Assembly (NCBI GenBank): GCA_028819575.1
Contig: JAPPLB010000101.1
Coordinates: 1-53,313, forward strand
Direction: 5' to 3'
DNA: 53,313 nt
Origin: Bryobacterales bacterium
Lineage (GTDB): Bacteria > Acidobacteriota > Terriglobia > Bryobacterales > UBA6623
The notes below the pieces were generated by a model. It saw only the letters and a list, made by a program, of their open reading frames with translations, was not told the origin of the DNA and ran no database searches. Below are positions 35,901-43,409 of the stretch, piece after piece. Each line of letters starts with the position of its first letter. Position 1 is the stretch's first letter. The translations under genes were made by a program, and so were the position numbers.

Positions 35901-36966
35901 GATGGACCGGGACGGGCACCCATCGCGACCGCAGCGCGGCGTCGATGACTTCCATCGTTCTCAAGCCGTCGTTGTGATTGACCGAGAAGGGCTCTCCCTT
36001 CCGGCACTGCTCGATGAAGTGAGCGAGCTCGGCGCGGTAGGCCGGGCCGAAGCGGTCGACGAACTCGGGGACCGGGCGCCCGTAGTCACGCATGGTGAAC
36101 GTCCTGCGGTCGATCGGCTGGGCGCGCCCGTAGGTCTCGACGACGACTTCCAGCGGTTTTTGCTCGAAGCGGCCGACGTGGATGTGGCCCTTCTCGCCGA
36201 AGATCCAGGTCTCGACGCGGTAGCCGGAGACGTGATTCCGGCTGACCTCGATCTGCGCGATCATGCGGTCGTCGAACCAGAGGCGAATATAGCCGTCGTC
36301 GAAGTCCTCCCTGACCGGAGAGAACGCTTGGCTGTAGATCAGCGATCCCATGCTGCCCGCCGCAATGGGGCGCTTGCCGGTCATCCACAGGATTTCGTCC
36401 ACGTTGTGTACGGACATGTCGACGAGCAGGCCGCCGCTGCGATACTCCGCGTGCGGAGGGCCGGAGTCCTCCAGGGCGGAGACGATCTTGAAGGCGCGGC
36501 CGATCGTTCCGGCTTCGAGAAGCTGCTTGGCGTACTGAAGCGGGGCGTCGAAGCGCCGCTGAAACGCCAGCATGATCGACTGGGGGTGGTTCGCGTTCAG
36601 CCAGGCGACGAACTCGCGGTCCTGCTGCAGCGAGTCGGTCAAGGGTTTTTCCAGCAGCACACGCTGTCCGGCTCCGGCAAGCGCTCCGGCGGTGTCGCGG
36701 TGCGTTTCCGTGGGCGTACAGACGAAGCTGACGTCGCTGCAATCGGCGGCGATCAGATCCTCTACGGTCCCGAAGATCCGGATATCGGCGCCGCCGTCCG
36801 CGCTGAACTCCGCGGCGAGAGCCTCGGCCCGCTCGCGGTCGTTGTCGACCAGCGCTGTCAGTTCGCACAGGCCCGGCTTGGCGGAAGCGAATTCATGGAC
36901 ATGCTGCGCGTGAATACGGCCGATGCGGCCCAGCCCAATGGCGGCCATGCGAAGAGCGTCTGCCAT
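35890..36966 (-). CDS. Gfo/Idh/MocA family oxidoreductase
   Basis: NAD(P)-dependent dehydrogenase of 358 residues. Seen: Rossmann nucleotide fold at the N-terminus ('MAAIGLGRIGRIHAQHV'), 'ELTALVDNDRERAEALAAEF', 'VSFVCTPTETH', the family's 'VLLEKPLT' with catalytic Lys, and a C-terminal substrate domain with 'GGLLVDMSVHNVDEILWM' (His and Asp conserved). It is close to inositol 2-dehydrogenase-like enzymes; sugar or inositol is the likely substrate class but not certain. It stands alone; the stop falls in an R2-like repeat. Confidence 0.92.
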   Translation of the reverse strand: MADALRMAAIGLGRIGRIHAQHVHEFASAKPGLCELTALVDNDRERAEALAAEFSADGGADIRIFGTVEDLIAADCSDVSFVCTPTETHRDTAGALAGAGQRVLLEKPLTDSLQQDREFVAWLNANHPQSIMLAFQRRFDAPLQYAKQLLEAGTIGRAFKIVSALEDSGPPHAEYRSGGLLVDMSVHNVDEILWMTGKRPIAAGSMGSLIYSQAFSPVREDFDDGYIRLWFDDRMIAQIEVSRNHVSGYRVETWIFGEKGHIHVGRFEQKPLEVVVETYGRAQPIDRRTFTMRDYGRPVPEFVDRFGPAYRAELAHFIEQCRKGEPFSVNHNDGLRTMEVIDAALRSRWVPVPVHPPR

Positions 36967-37277
36967 AGCTCTTTCACTCTCCTTGAGTAGCCGGAAATCC
37001 AGCCTCGGGACGTAACGGCCGGCTGCAGAGAGGCCGTGACCGCGAAAGACGATAGTACCCTAACGGGGACACGGCCTGTTAGCCTGCATGTCTCACCACC
37101 CGACGGTCGAAGCACGCGGTATGACCGCCAGGACTTCGTTGCGCTTGCTTGCCGTGCTCAACGTACTGTTCAAGTACGCCTGCGCGCGCCAAGCGGCTCG
37201 CGCCTCGTCCTGACGGCCCTCTCACGCACTTCGCCTCGCCGCGTGGTGAGACATGCAGGCTAGCCGGCCGCTACACC
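36967..37277. other. Intergenic region between oxidoreductase and apaH
   Basis: 311 bases. 36967-37079 is the upstream region of the oxidoreductase gene; 37080-37262 is a full R1 repeat; 15 bases remain before the apaH start. An in-frame extension of apaH into R1 exists but is repeat sequence and should not be taken as coding. Confidence 0.7.
37080..37262 (+). repeat. R1 repeat, second full 183-bp copy with compensatory change
   Basis: Same length and order as the copy at 22245-22427. Its ends are TAGCCTGCATGTCTCACCAC and the exact reverse complement. Relative to the first copy, T at position 10 of the left arm is G and the facing A of the right arm is C, so the 20-bp pairing is kept. It lies immediately upstream of apaH. 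Confidence 0.93.
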
Positions 37278-38075
37278 ATGGCGACCTACGCAATCGGTGA
37301 CATACAAGGCTGCTATCTCACGTTCCGCAAGCTCCTCGAAAAAATCGAGTTCGACCCGGTCGAAGACCGCCTTTGGCTTGCGGGCGACCTTGTCAACCGC
37401 GGGCCTCGGTCGCTCGAAACACTGCGCTGGGCCTACCGGAATCGCGATTCGATCCAGGTCGTGCTCGGCAACCACGATTTGAAGCTGCTCGCCGTTGCCG
37501 CCGGAGCATCATCGCCGAGTCCGCAGGACACGCTGGACGAACTGCTCGCGGCGCCGGACCGGACCGAGCTGTTGGATTGGCTGCGCCGCCGGCCGTTGTT
37601 GGTCGAGGAGGGTCCGCTCGTCCTGGTGCATGCCGGCCTGCTTCCCTCCTGGCCGCTTGCCGAGGCTCGGGGCTACGCCCGCGAGGCCGAGGCGGCTTTG
37701 CAGGATCCCGGCTACGCGCGGCTGCTGCAGGAGGCTATTGCCCGCAGGGTCGATTGGCGGAACGATCTCACGGGGGCGGTACGCTGGCGCGGCTTGACGG
37801 ACATCTTCACCCGCATGCGGATGTGCACCCGGGACGGCCGGCCGTCTTACCGCCACAACGGTCCGCCGGAAGAGGCTCCTGGGGAAGTGCCCTGGTTCGC
37901 CTTGCCGGCTGCGGACCGGGGTTCGTACACCATTGTCTTCGGTCACTGGGCGGCTTTGGGCCTCTACATTCGACCCGGCATCATCGGGATCGACACCGGA
38001 TGCGTCTGGGGCGGAACGTTGACGGCGGTGCGCCTGCCCGACCTCACGGTGTTTCAGGAGCCTTATGTCGACTAG
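37278..38075 (+). CDS. apaH: Bis(5'-nucleosyl)-tetraphosphatase, symmetrical (ApaH)
   Basis: Hydrolyses Ap4A to two ADP and can remove Np4-type caps from RNA. Seen: metallophosphatase motifs in order 'YAIGDIQGCY' (Asp8), 'WLAGDLVNRGPRS', 'VVLGNHDLKLL', 'PLVLVHAGLLPSW', 'DIFTRMRMC', 'IVFGHWAALG' and 'GIDTGCVWGGTLTAVRL'. The length of 265 residues is normal (about 270-280). The ATG 37278 gives the canonical N-terminus. The following metallopeptidase gene starts within its last 11 bases, after AGGAG, which suggests coupling. Confidence 0.97.
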   Translation: MATYAIGDIQGCYLTFRKLLEKIEFDPVEDRLWLAGDLVNRGPRSLETLRWAYRNRDSIQVVLGNHDLKLLAVAAGASSPSPQDTLDELLAAPDRTELLDWLRRRPLLVEEGPLVLVHAGLLPSWPLAEARGYAREAEAALQDPGYARLLQEAIARRVDWRNDLTGAVRWRGLTDIFTRMRMCTRDGRPSYRHNGPPEEAPGEVPWFALPAADRGSYTIVFGHWAALGLYIRPGIIGIDTGCVWGGTLTAVRLPDLTVFQEPYVD

Positions 38076-39894
38076 TCAACCGGCCCCGAAAGGAGCGGTG
38101 TTATGGTGCGGGGTAGCAGGTTGCGCCATGTTGCGCCTTTGCGCATTGCTGCTGCTGCCGCCGCTAGCGGTCTTGGCCGACACGGCCGTGGAAGTGTTGA
38201 CACCGCGCTTCCGGGTCGTTACGCGGATGTCCGCCGAAACGGCGCTTCAGGCGGCTGACCATCTCGAGAGGGCGTACGCATCTCTGCAAGCCCTGGGCGT
38301 GCGCCCACCGGTGTTCGGCTACGAACCCATCCCGGTCCTGCTGGTTCCCGATCAAGAGCGCCTGGAAACGCTGTTTCCCTCCGCCATTGCCATTCACGGT
38401 TCCGCTCGCGGGTTCTTTCTGACGGGAGGCGACCGCGACTACATCATCCTTGCCTGGGACCCGCCCGAAACGGCTCGCGCGGCTTTGGCGCACGAGTACG
38501 TGCATTGGCTCTTCCGCGATCAGAGCAGGCCGCTTTGGCACCGCGAAGGCCTGGCCGAGTACCTCTCCCGCTCGATCCCGCTGAATGACGGCGCGTCCTT
38601 CGGCGCACCCGTACCCGTCTTCCTGCAAGAGCTGCAGAACGAAGACTGGATTCCGCTTCCCAGGCTCCTTGCTGCGAACCATCAGGCCGAGATGGTTTCG
38701 CGTCCGACGTTCTATGCGCAGTGCTGGTTGATCGTGCACCGTCACGCGGCGATCGTCGGCGCCGGCGAGGCGTGGCGCTACGAGAACCTCGAGCGGCGGC
38801 TTTCGAGCGAAGACCTTGCGGACTGGGAGGCGCGGCTGAGGGCGCACTTCGAAGACTTGCTCTCGCAACCGCCGCCGCCGACCACGGCAGGCTTCGAGAC
38901 GTTGGATCGCGCTTCTTTCGCAATGCGTCCGCTCGCCGAGTGGGAATGGCCTGTGCATGTAGCCGATGTTCGGCGAGTTTTTTCTCCGCCCCCGAGCGGA
39001 GCAACCAAGCGGGAAACATCCGGACCGGCGTCAACAGCGCTTGACCGGGAGGATTTCACATCAGAACCGCGGGCCTGGGAAATGGCGGAAGCCGAACTGC
39101 GGCGTCTTGAAGATGCCTACCCGGAGCGTCCCGAGCCCAGTGAGATTCTCGGGGCGCTCCAAATGGACCGCTACGACTACGCCGACGCGGAGCGGACACT
39201 CGCCCGGGCCGTCGCCAATGGGTCGAGCAACCCGCGCACCCATCACCGCTACGCCCTGCTGTTGTTGAGGCCGGTCGAAGGAAAACAGGACGCTCAGCGG
39301 CGCAGAGCGGCGCTCGCGCTTCAGCATGCGGACCAAGCTCTCACCCGGCAACCGGGAGAGCCTTCCTATCTGTTGACGCGCGCGCAGGCTTTGGGCCTGC
39401 TCGGTGAATGGGCTGCGGCGGCGGACGGGTTGGCGGGCCTTGCCTTGCATCCCGAGTGGCGAGAACGCGCCGACAAGGAATTCGAAGTGCTGGCGCTTCG
39501 GCGACGACAGCACGCGATGAGTGTCCCGCAACCCCGCATCGACCCTGCTGAACCGGGCCTGGAGCCGGGGTTTCTGAAAACGGAGCCGCCCCTCCTTGCA
39601 CGACCGCTTCCGGTCGTCAGGAAAGAGACGTGGCCGCCGCCGGGCACCGTTCTGCTGTACGGCCACATCGTCAAAGTCGAGTGCGGCGCCGGCGAGAAAC
39701 TGGTGACGGTGAAAACTCCTCGCTGGAATATGCGGCTCCGGGAACGGGCGGACGCGCCGGCTGCTTTGCATGACGCTCCGAAGGGTTGGCGATCGCTGCC
39801 CTGCGATGCCCGAGGATGGGAAGTGAACGTCGTCTACAGGCCGATCCGCGATGACCGCAGCGTGCGTGGCGAGTTGGTGGCGGTCGTTTTCTGA
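38065..39894 (+). CDS. Secreted gluzincin metallopeptidase (DUF1570-like) with C-terminal TPR-like region
   Basis: A 609-residue exported protein. Seen: hydrophobic N-terminus ('MLRLCALLLLPPLAVLADT' after 21 residues), a zinc-peptidase domain with HEYVH (His143, Glu144, His147) and a third ligand in 'REGLAEYLS' (Glu165), then 'WLIVHRHAAIVG'. A TPR-like helical part begins near residue 335 ('PSEILGALQMDRYDYADAERTLARAV'; in part 'DYADAERTLARAV'). Between the two, 'RRVFSPPPSGATKRETSG' and 'PASTALDREDFTSEPRAWE' are encoded by repeat R2, so the linker is repeat-derived. Start ATG 38065 is preceded by AGGAG and overlaps apaH by 11 bases; ATG 38128 would start nearer the signal peptide. Confidence 0.85.
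   Translation: MSTSQPAPKGAVLWCGVAGCAMLRLCALLLLPPLAVLADTAVEVLTPRFRVVTRMSAETALQAADHLERAYASLQALGVRPPVFGYEPIPVLLVPDQERLETLFPSAIAIHGSARGFFLTGGDRDYIILAWDPPETARAALAHEYVHWLFRDQSRPLWHREGLAEYLSRSIPLNDGASFGAPVPVFLQELQNEDWIPLPRLLAANHQAEMVSRPTFYAQCWLIVHRHAAIVGAGEAWRYENLERRLSSEDLADWEARLRAHFEDLLSQPPPPTTAGFETLDRASFAMRPLAEWEWPVHVADVRRVFSPPPSGATKRETSGPASTALDREDFTSEPRAWEMAEAELRRLEDAYPERPEPSEILGALQMDRYDYADAERTLARAVANGSSNPRTHHRYALLLLRPVEGKQDAQRRRAALALQHADQALTRQPGEPSYLLTRAQALGLLGEWAAAADGLAGLALHPEWRERADKEFEVLALRRRQHAMSVPQPRIDPAEPGLEPGFLKTEPPLLARPLPVVRKETWPPPGTVLLYGHIVKVECGAGEKLVTVKTPRWNMRLRERADAPAALHDAPKGWRSLPCDARGWEVNVVYRPIRDDRSVRGELVAVVF
38975..39066 (+). repeat. R2 repeat inside the metallopeptidase gene
   Basis: TTTTTTCTCCGCCCCCGAGC, GGAGCAACCAAGCGGGAAAC, ATCCGGACCGGCGTCAACAG, CGCTTGACCGGGAGGATTTC, ACATCAGAACC, in order. 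It matches R2 copies at 32445 and 45309. The length keeps the frame open, so it is translated as part of a linker. Confidence 0.75.
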
Positions 39895-39933
39895 AACGGC
39901 GCTCGGAAGGAAAATCAACGCCGGTGACAGCAG

Positions 39934-40118
39934 TCGGCCTGTATTTGTCGCAACACGACGGTCGAAGCACACGATGGAAAAGCCGTGATTCGTGTTTCGT
40001 GACTCGTGATTCGTGAAAAAACCTTAAAAGCCATTTTGTTTGCGCCAAGCGGCTCACGCCTCGTCCTGACGGCCCTCTCACGCACTTCGTCTCGCCGCGT
40101 GGTGAGAAATGCAGGCTA
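39934..40118 (+). repeat. R1 repeat, degenerate copy
   Basis: Left end TCGGCCTGTATTTGTCGCAA (decayed) and right end GTGGTGAGAAATGCAGGCTA (intact). The interior has CGACGGTCGAAGCACACGAT, a run of TTCGTG-type units (GTGATTCGTG, TTTCGTGACTCGTGATTCGTG) and the common CGCCTCGTCCTGACGGCCCT right part. It lies just upstream of the methyltransferase gene. Confidence 0.85.
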
Positions 40119-40131
40119 GACTGATCGGACG

Positions 40132-40683
40132 ATGGCGTTTCCCAAAAGCTACGCGGAGTGGGCGGCGCGTTGGCGCGTCGCGGCCGGTTTCGCGGTGGCC
40201 GCCGCGTTCCTGCTGCTGGCTCGCCCGACGGAGATGTCCCTCGGCGTGGGTTTCACCGTGGGCGCCGCCGGCGTATGGCTCCGGGCCTGGGCCGCCGGAC
40301 ATTTGGCAAAATACGAAAGCCTGGCGGTATCGGGGCCCTACGCGCACACTCGAAACCCGCTCTTTCTGGGAACGCTGCTGGCCGGGATCGGATTTTCCGT
40401 GGCTGGAGCCCACGCCGGCATCGGAATCCTGCTCGTCGCGTTCTTCGTGTTCTTCTATCTACCGGCGATCGAGGAAGAAGAGGGCTACCTGCTGGGGAAG
40501 TTTCCCGGCTACAGCGAGTATCGGGAGCGGGTCCCTCGCTTATGGCCGAAATGGCGTCCACAGTACCCCGCAAAAGAGGCTTTTCAATTCCGGCTCTACA
40601 CCCGGAATCGCGAATACCAGGCGCTAGCCGGGTACCTGCTGGGAATGGCGATCCTGGCCGCCAAGAGCTGCTGTTTCCCCTGA
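40132..40683 (+). CDS. Isoprenylcysteine carboxyl methyltransferase family membrane protein
   Basis: A small membrane methyltransferase-like protein (183 residues) of the ICMT/PEMT type. Seen: hydrophobic segments near residues 17-50 and 80-110, and the conserved cofactor-binding block 'GHLAKYESLAVSGPYAHTRNPLFLGTLLAG' (in part 'SGPYAHTRNPLFLGTLLAG'), then 'IEEEEGYLLGKFPGYSEYRERVPRLWP'-type ending (in part 'EEEGYLLGKFPGYSEYRERV'). Bacterial members methylate lipids or unknown small molecules. It starts 14 bases after an R1 repeat, so its promoter may lie in or before the repeat. Confidence 0.85.
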   Translation: MAFPKSYAEWAARWRVAAGFAVAAAFLLLARPTEMSLGVGFTVGAAGVWLRAWAAGHLAKYESLAVSGPYAHTRNPLFLGTLLAGIGFSVAGAHAGIGILLVAFFVFFYLPAIEEEEGYLLGKFPGYSEYRERVPRLWPKWRPQYPAKEAFQFRLYTRNREYQALAGYLLGMAILAAKSCCFP

Positions 40684-40729
40684 CAGGCTGTGATACAGTC
40701 ATCGTTCGAAGCGGCTTGAAGGAGGTCTT

Positions 40730-41488
40730 GTGAAGGCAGCGTCTCTTGAAGGGCATGTCGCCGTGGTCACCGGCGCCAGCAAGGGCCTGGGACGACAGAT
40801 CGCGGAGTCGCTGGCGTCCGCCGGGGCGTCGGTCGCCCTCGTCGCCCGCAGCAAGGTTCTTCTGGATGAAGTCGCAGCGGGCATCAGCGCCGGCGGCGGC
40901 AAGGCCGAAGCGGTCGTGGCGGATGTCAGCGACGTTACCGCTGTCGCCGATGCCGCGGAGCGCGTCTCGCAACGGCTGGGGACCTGCGACATCCTGATCA
41001 ACAACGCCGGCATCAACAACCGCAAGGCCGTGGATGAGTTCACGACGGAGGAGTGGAACGAGATTGTCGGCATCAATCTGACCGCGCCGTTCCTGATGTG
41101 CCGCGAGTTCGTACCCGGGATGAAGGAGAAGCGCTGGGGCCGCATCATCAACCTGACGTCGATCATGTCGCACGTGTCGATACCGTTGCGCACCGGCTAC
41201 AGCGCGACGAAGGCCGGCCTGCTCGGCATGACGAAGGCGCTTGCCCTGGAACTGGCGCCCTACAACATCACCGCCAACGGCATCAGTCCCGGGCCGTTCG
41301 CCACCGAGATGAACAAGCCCATCCTCGACGACCCCGAGCGCAATGCGCAGTTCCTTTCGCGGATTCCGGCGGGGCGTTGGGGCAAGGTCGAGGAGGTCGG
41401 TTCGCTGGCCGTGTACCTGTGCTCCGAGGAAGCCGGGTTCATCACCGGGACCGACATCGTCATCGACGGCGGCTGGATCGCGCAGTAA
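40730..41488 (+). CDS. Short-chain dehydrogenase/reductase (gluconate 5-dehydrogenase-like)
   Basis: NAD(P)-dependent oxidoreductase of 252 residues. Seen: cofactor motif '[15 protein letters not shown]', '[18 protein letters not shown]', catalytic Ser in '[13 protein letters not shown]', '[20 protein letters not shown]' with Tyr-x3-Lys, and '[13 protein letters not shown]'. The C-terminus '[15 protein letters not shown]' is standard. The sequence style is close to gluconate 5-dehydrogenases, consistent with nearby sugar genes, but 3-oxoacyl-ACP reductase is possible. GTG start with AAGGAGG five bases before it. Confidence 0.9.
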   Translation: MKAASLEGHVAVVTGASKGLGRQIAESLASAGASVALVARSKVLLDEVAAGISAGGGKAEAVVADVSDVTAVADAAERVSQRLGTCDILINNAGINNRKAVDEFTTEEWNEIVGINLTAPFLMCREFVPGMKEKRWGRIINLTSIMSHVSIPLRTGYSATKAGLLGMTKALALELAPYNITANGISPGPFATEMNKPILDDPERNAQFLSRIPAGRWGKVEEVGSLAVYLCSEEAGFITGTDIVIDGGWIAQ

Positions 41489-41537
41489 GCGCGCCGGACT
41501 TGTCCGGCGCCTGTTTCCGTCCGGGCCAACATCAGTC

Positions 41538-42506
41538 ATGCGAGCCTTCCTCAACGATCTGGCCGCTCGAGCACGGCTGGCCGACAAGAGCATTGTCTTC
41601 CCGGAAGGGGACGACGAGCGCGTGATCCGCGCCGCCGAACGGCTGGCGCGAGACGGCGTGGTCAAGCCCGTGGTCGTGGGCCGCTCTGAGGACCGGCCGC
41701 ATGGCGTCGAATGGGTGGATCCGGAGCGCAGCCCCAAACGCGAGGCCTACGCCGGGCTTTACCACGATCTCAGGAAGGCGAGGGGGGTCAGGCGCGCCGA
41801 GGCGCACGAGGCGGCGGGAAGGCCGCTCTATTTCGCATCGCTGATGCTGGCCAACGGCGACGTGGACGGCATGGTCGGTGGTGCGAACAACACCACCGCC
41901 GAGACCCTGCGGGCCGCGATCCGGTGCCTGGGGCTGAAGCCGGGCATCCGCCTCGTGTCGAGTTTCATGCTTCTGGTCCACCCCGAGCAGCATCACGGCA
42001 GCCGCGGCGTGCTGGTCTTCGCCGATGCCGCCGTAGTGCCCGAGCCCAATGCCGTCCAACTGGCGGACATTGCCATGGCCACCGCCGAGAACAGCCGCCG
42101 GTTCCTCGTCGACGAGCCCCGCCTGGCGTTGCTTTCGTTCTCGACCAGGGGCAGCGCGCGGCATCCGCTGGCCGAGAAGGTTGCGGAGGCTTGCCGCATC
42201 ATCCGCGAGCGGGCCCCTGATCTCACCATCGACGGCGAGCTGCAGGCCGACGCCGCCCTGGTCGAAAGCGTCGCCGCGCGCAAAGCGCCCGGCTCGCCCG
42301 TCGCCGGACGGGCCAACGTGCTGATCTTTCCCGATCTCAATTCCGCCAATATCGGCTACAAGCTCGCCGAGCGGCTCGGTCAGGCCAAATCACTGGGGCC
42401 GTTTCTCCAGGGGCTGACCAAGCCCGCCAACGACCTCTCTCGCGGCTGCACCGCCGACGACATCTACTACATCGCCGCGGTCACGGCCCTTCAGGGCCAC
42501 GAATAG
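41538..42506 (+). CDS. pta: Phosphate acetyltransferase
   Basis: Interconverts acetyl-CoA and acetyl phosphate. Seen: '[20 protein letters not shown]', 'ADGMVGG'-type '[20 protein letters not shown]', '[20 protein letters not shown]', '[17 protein letters not shown]', '[13 protein letters not shown]', '[11 protein letters not shown]', '[20 protein letters not shown]' and '[12 protein letters not shown]'. The length of 322 residues is that of the short Pta type. ATG 41538 gives the canonical start; the frame is open upstream inside the SDR gene but is not used. No acetate kinase gene is in the window. A phosphate butyryltransferase is less likely. Confidence 0.93.
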   Translation: MRAFLNDLAARARLADKSIVFPEGDDERVIRAAERLARDGVVKPVVVGRSEDRPHGVEWVDPERSPKREAYAGLYHDLRKARGVRRAEAHEAAGRPLYFASLMLANGDVDGMVGGANNTTAETLRAAIRCLGLKPGIRLVSSFMLLVHPEQHHGSRGVLVFADAAVVPEPNAVQLADIAMATAENSRRFLVDEPRLALLSFSTRGSARHPLAEKVAEACRIIRERAPDLTIDGELQADAALVESVAARKAPGSPVAGRANVLIFPDLNSANIGYKLAERLGQAKSLGPFLQGLTKPANDLSRGCTADDIYYIAAVTALQGHE

Positions 42507-42531
42507 CCGCCGTCCGGCCGGCGCCGTCCGT

Positions 42532-43398
42532 TCAACGGACGAATCTGAACCGGACTTCCCGGCGGGGGAGCGCGTGCCACCATGCCTGGAAGTTGTCCGG
42601 GGCGCGAATCTCCGGGTTGAGGATACGGGCTCGAAGGGTGACCGTGAGCGGATCCTGGTCGAAGGGATACGGGTCGATGGCTACTTTGCATTCACCCGCA
42701 GGGCGGACGCGGAGCGAGACTCGATCGTTCCAACTCGCGCGGGGAATGCCGCGCATGATTCGCTCCTTGTCTCCGCCGAAGCAGAGGTGGAGCGAGAGGG
42801 CGTCACAGACTTGCAGGAGGCGGGTGTGGGGGCGCAGGCTCCACGGCTCGACGGCGGCGGCCCATTCAGGATCGCTGCCGATGCGATCGACGAGCAGCTC
42901 CTGAAGGGCGTGTTGTTCGGCAACAAACTGCCTGGCTTCTTCGAGTTCCCGGCCTTGCGGCGAGGGCCAATCAGCGGGGTTGCCGAAGAGCGGGTGGAGG
43001 AACTCGGGCGTATCCTCGGCCTGGACGCGGGGCGCGTGCAGCCAGTAGGCATGCAGGCTGATGAGCAGCGCAACGTAAGGGTGGTTCTCCCGGAAGCGGG
43101 GCACGCCCAGGCGCCAGCGTTGGAAGCCGTCGGACTGCTCCAGGCTCGTCAGGTCCAAAGGGAGGCCGTCGACGGGGTCGATCTGGGGGTCGGCCTCCCA
43201 TTCCCACCAACCGTTGTCGTGCTCGGCGACGGCGAAGACGGTTTCGGCTCGCAGCCGTTCGGGGTCGGGACAGGGTGTGTAGCGGCCGGGGCGCGCAAAT
43301 TCGCCGTTGCCCCAGTGAGCGGCCAGGTAGCCGGCGGCGGCGGCGTGATCGGGCTGCGAGATGCACCAGAGTTCTCCGCCGACCTTGCGCTTCAGCAT
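42532..43398 (-). CDS. DUF3891 family protein
   Basis: A 288-residue protein of unknown function. Seen: 'CISQPDHAAAAGYLAAHWGNGEF', 'VFAVAEHDNGWWEWEADPQID' with a His-Asp pair, 'ISLHAYWLHA', and 'QVCDALSLHLCFGG'. The spaced His/Asp clusters would fit an HD-like metal site, but that is inference. It lies 11 bases after the xylose isomerase-like gene on the same strand and is probably co-transcribed with it. Confidence 0.75.
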   Translation of the reverse strand: MLKRKVGGELWCISQPDHAAAAGYLAAHWGNGEFARPGRYTPCPDPERLRAETVFAVAEHDNGWWEWEADPQIDPVDGLPLDLTSLEQSDGFQRWRLGVPRFRENHPYVALLISLHAYWLHAPRVQAEDTPEFLHPLFGNPADWPSPQGRELEEARQFVAEQHALQELLVDRIGSDPEWAAAVEPWSLRPHTRLLQVCDALSLHLCFGGDKERIMRGIPRASWNDRVSLRVRPAGECKVAIDPYPFDQDPLTVTLRARILNPEIRAPDNFQAWWHALPRREVRFRFVR

Positions 43399-43409
43399 TT
43401 TTTCTCAGA

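Noticed and set aside
37149-37277. N-terminal extension of apaH beginning inside R1
   Set aside because: The extension is repeat sequence, the same words appear at 22314 in another context, and MATYAIGDIQGC is the family start.
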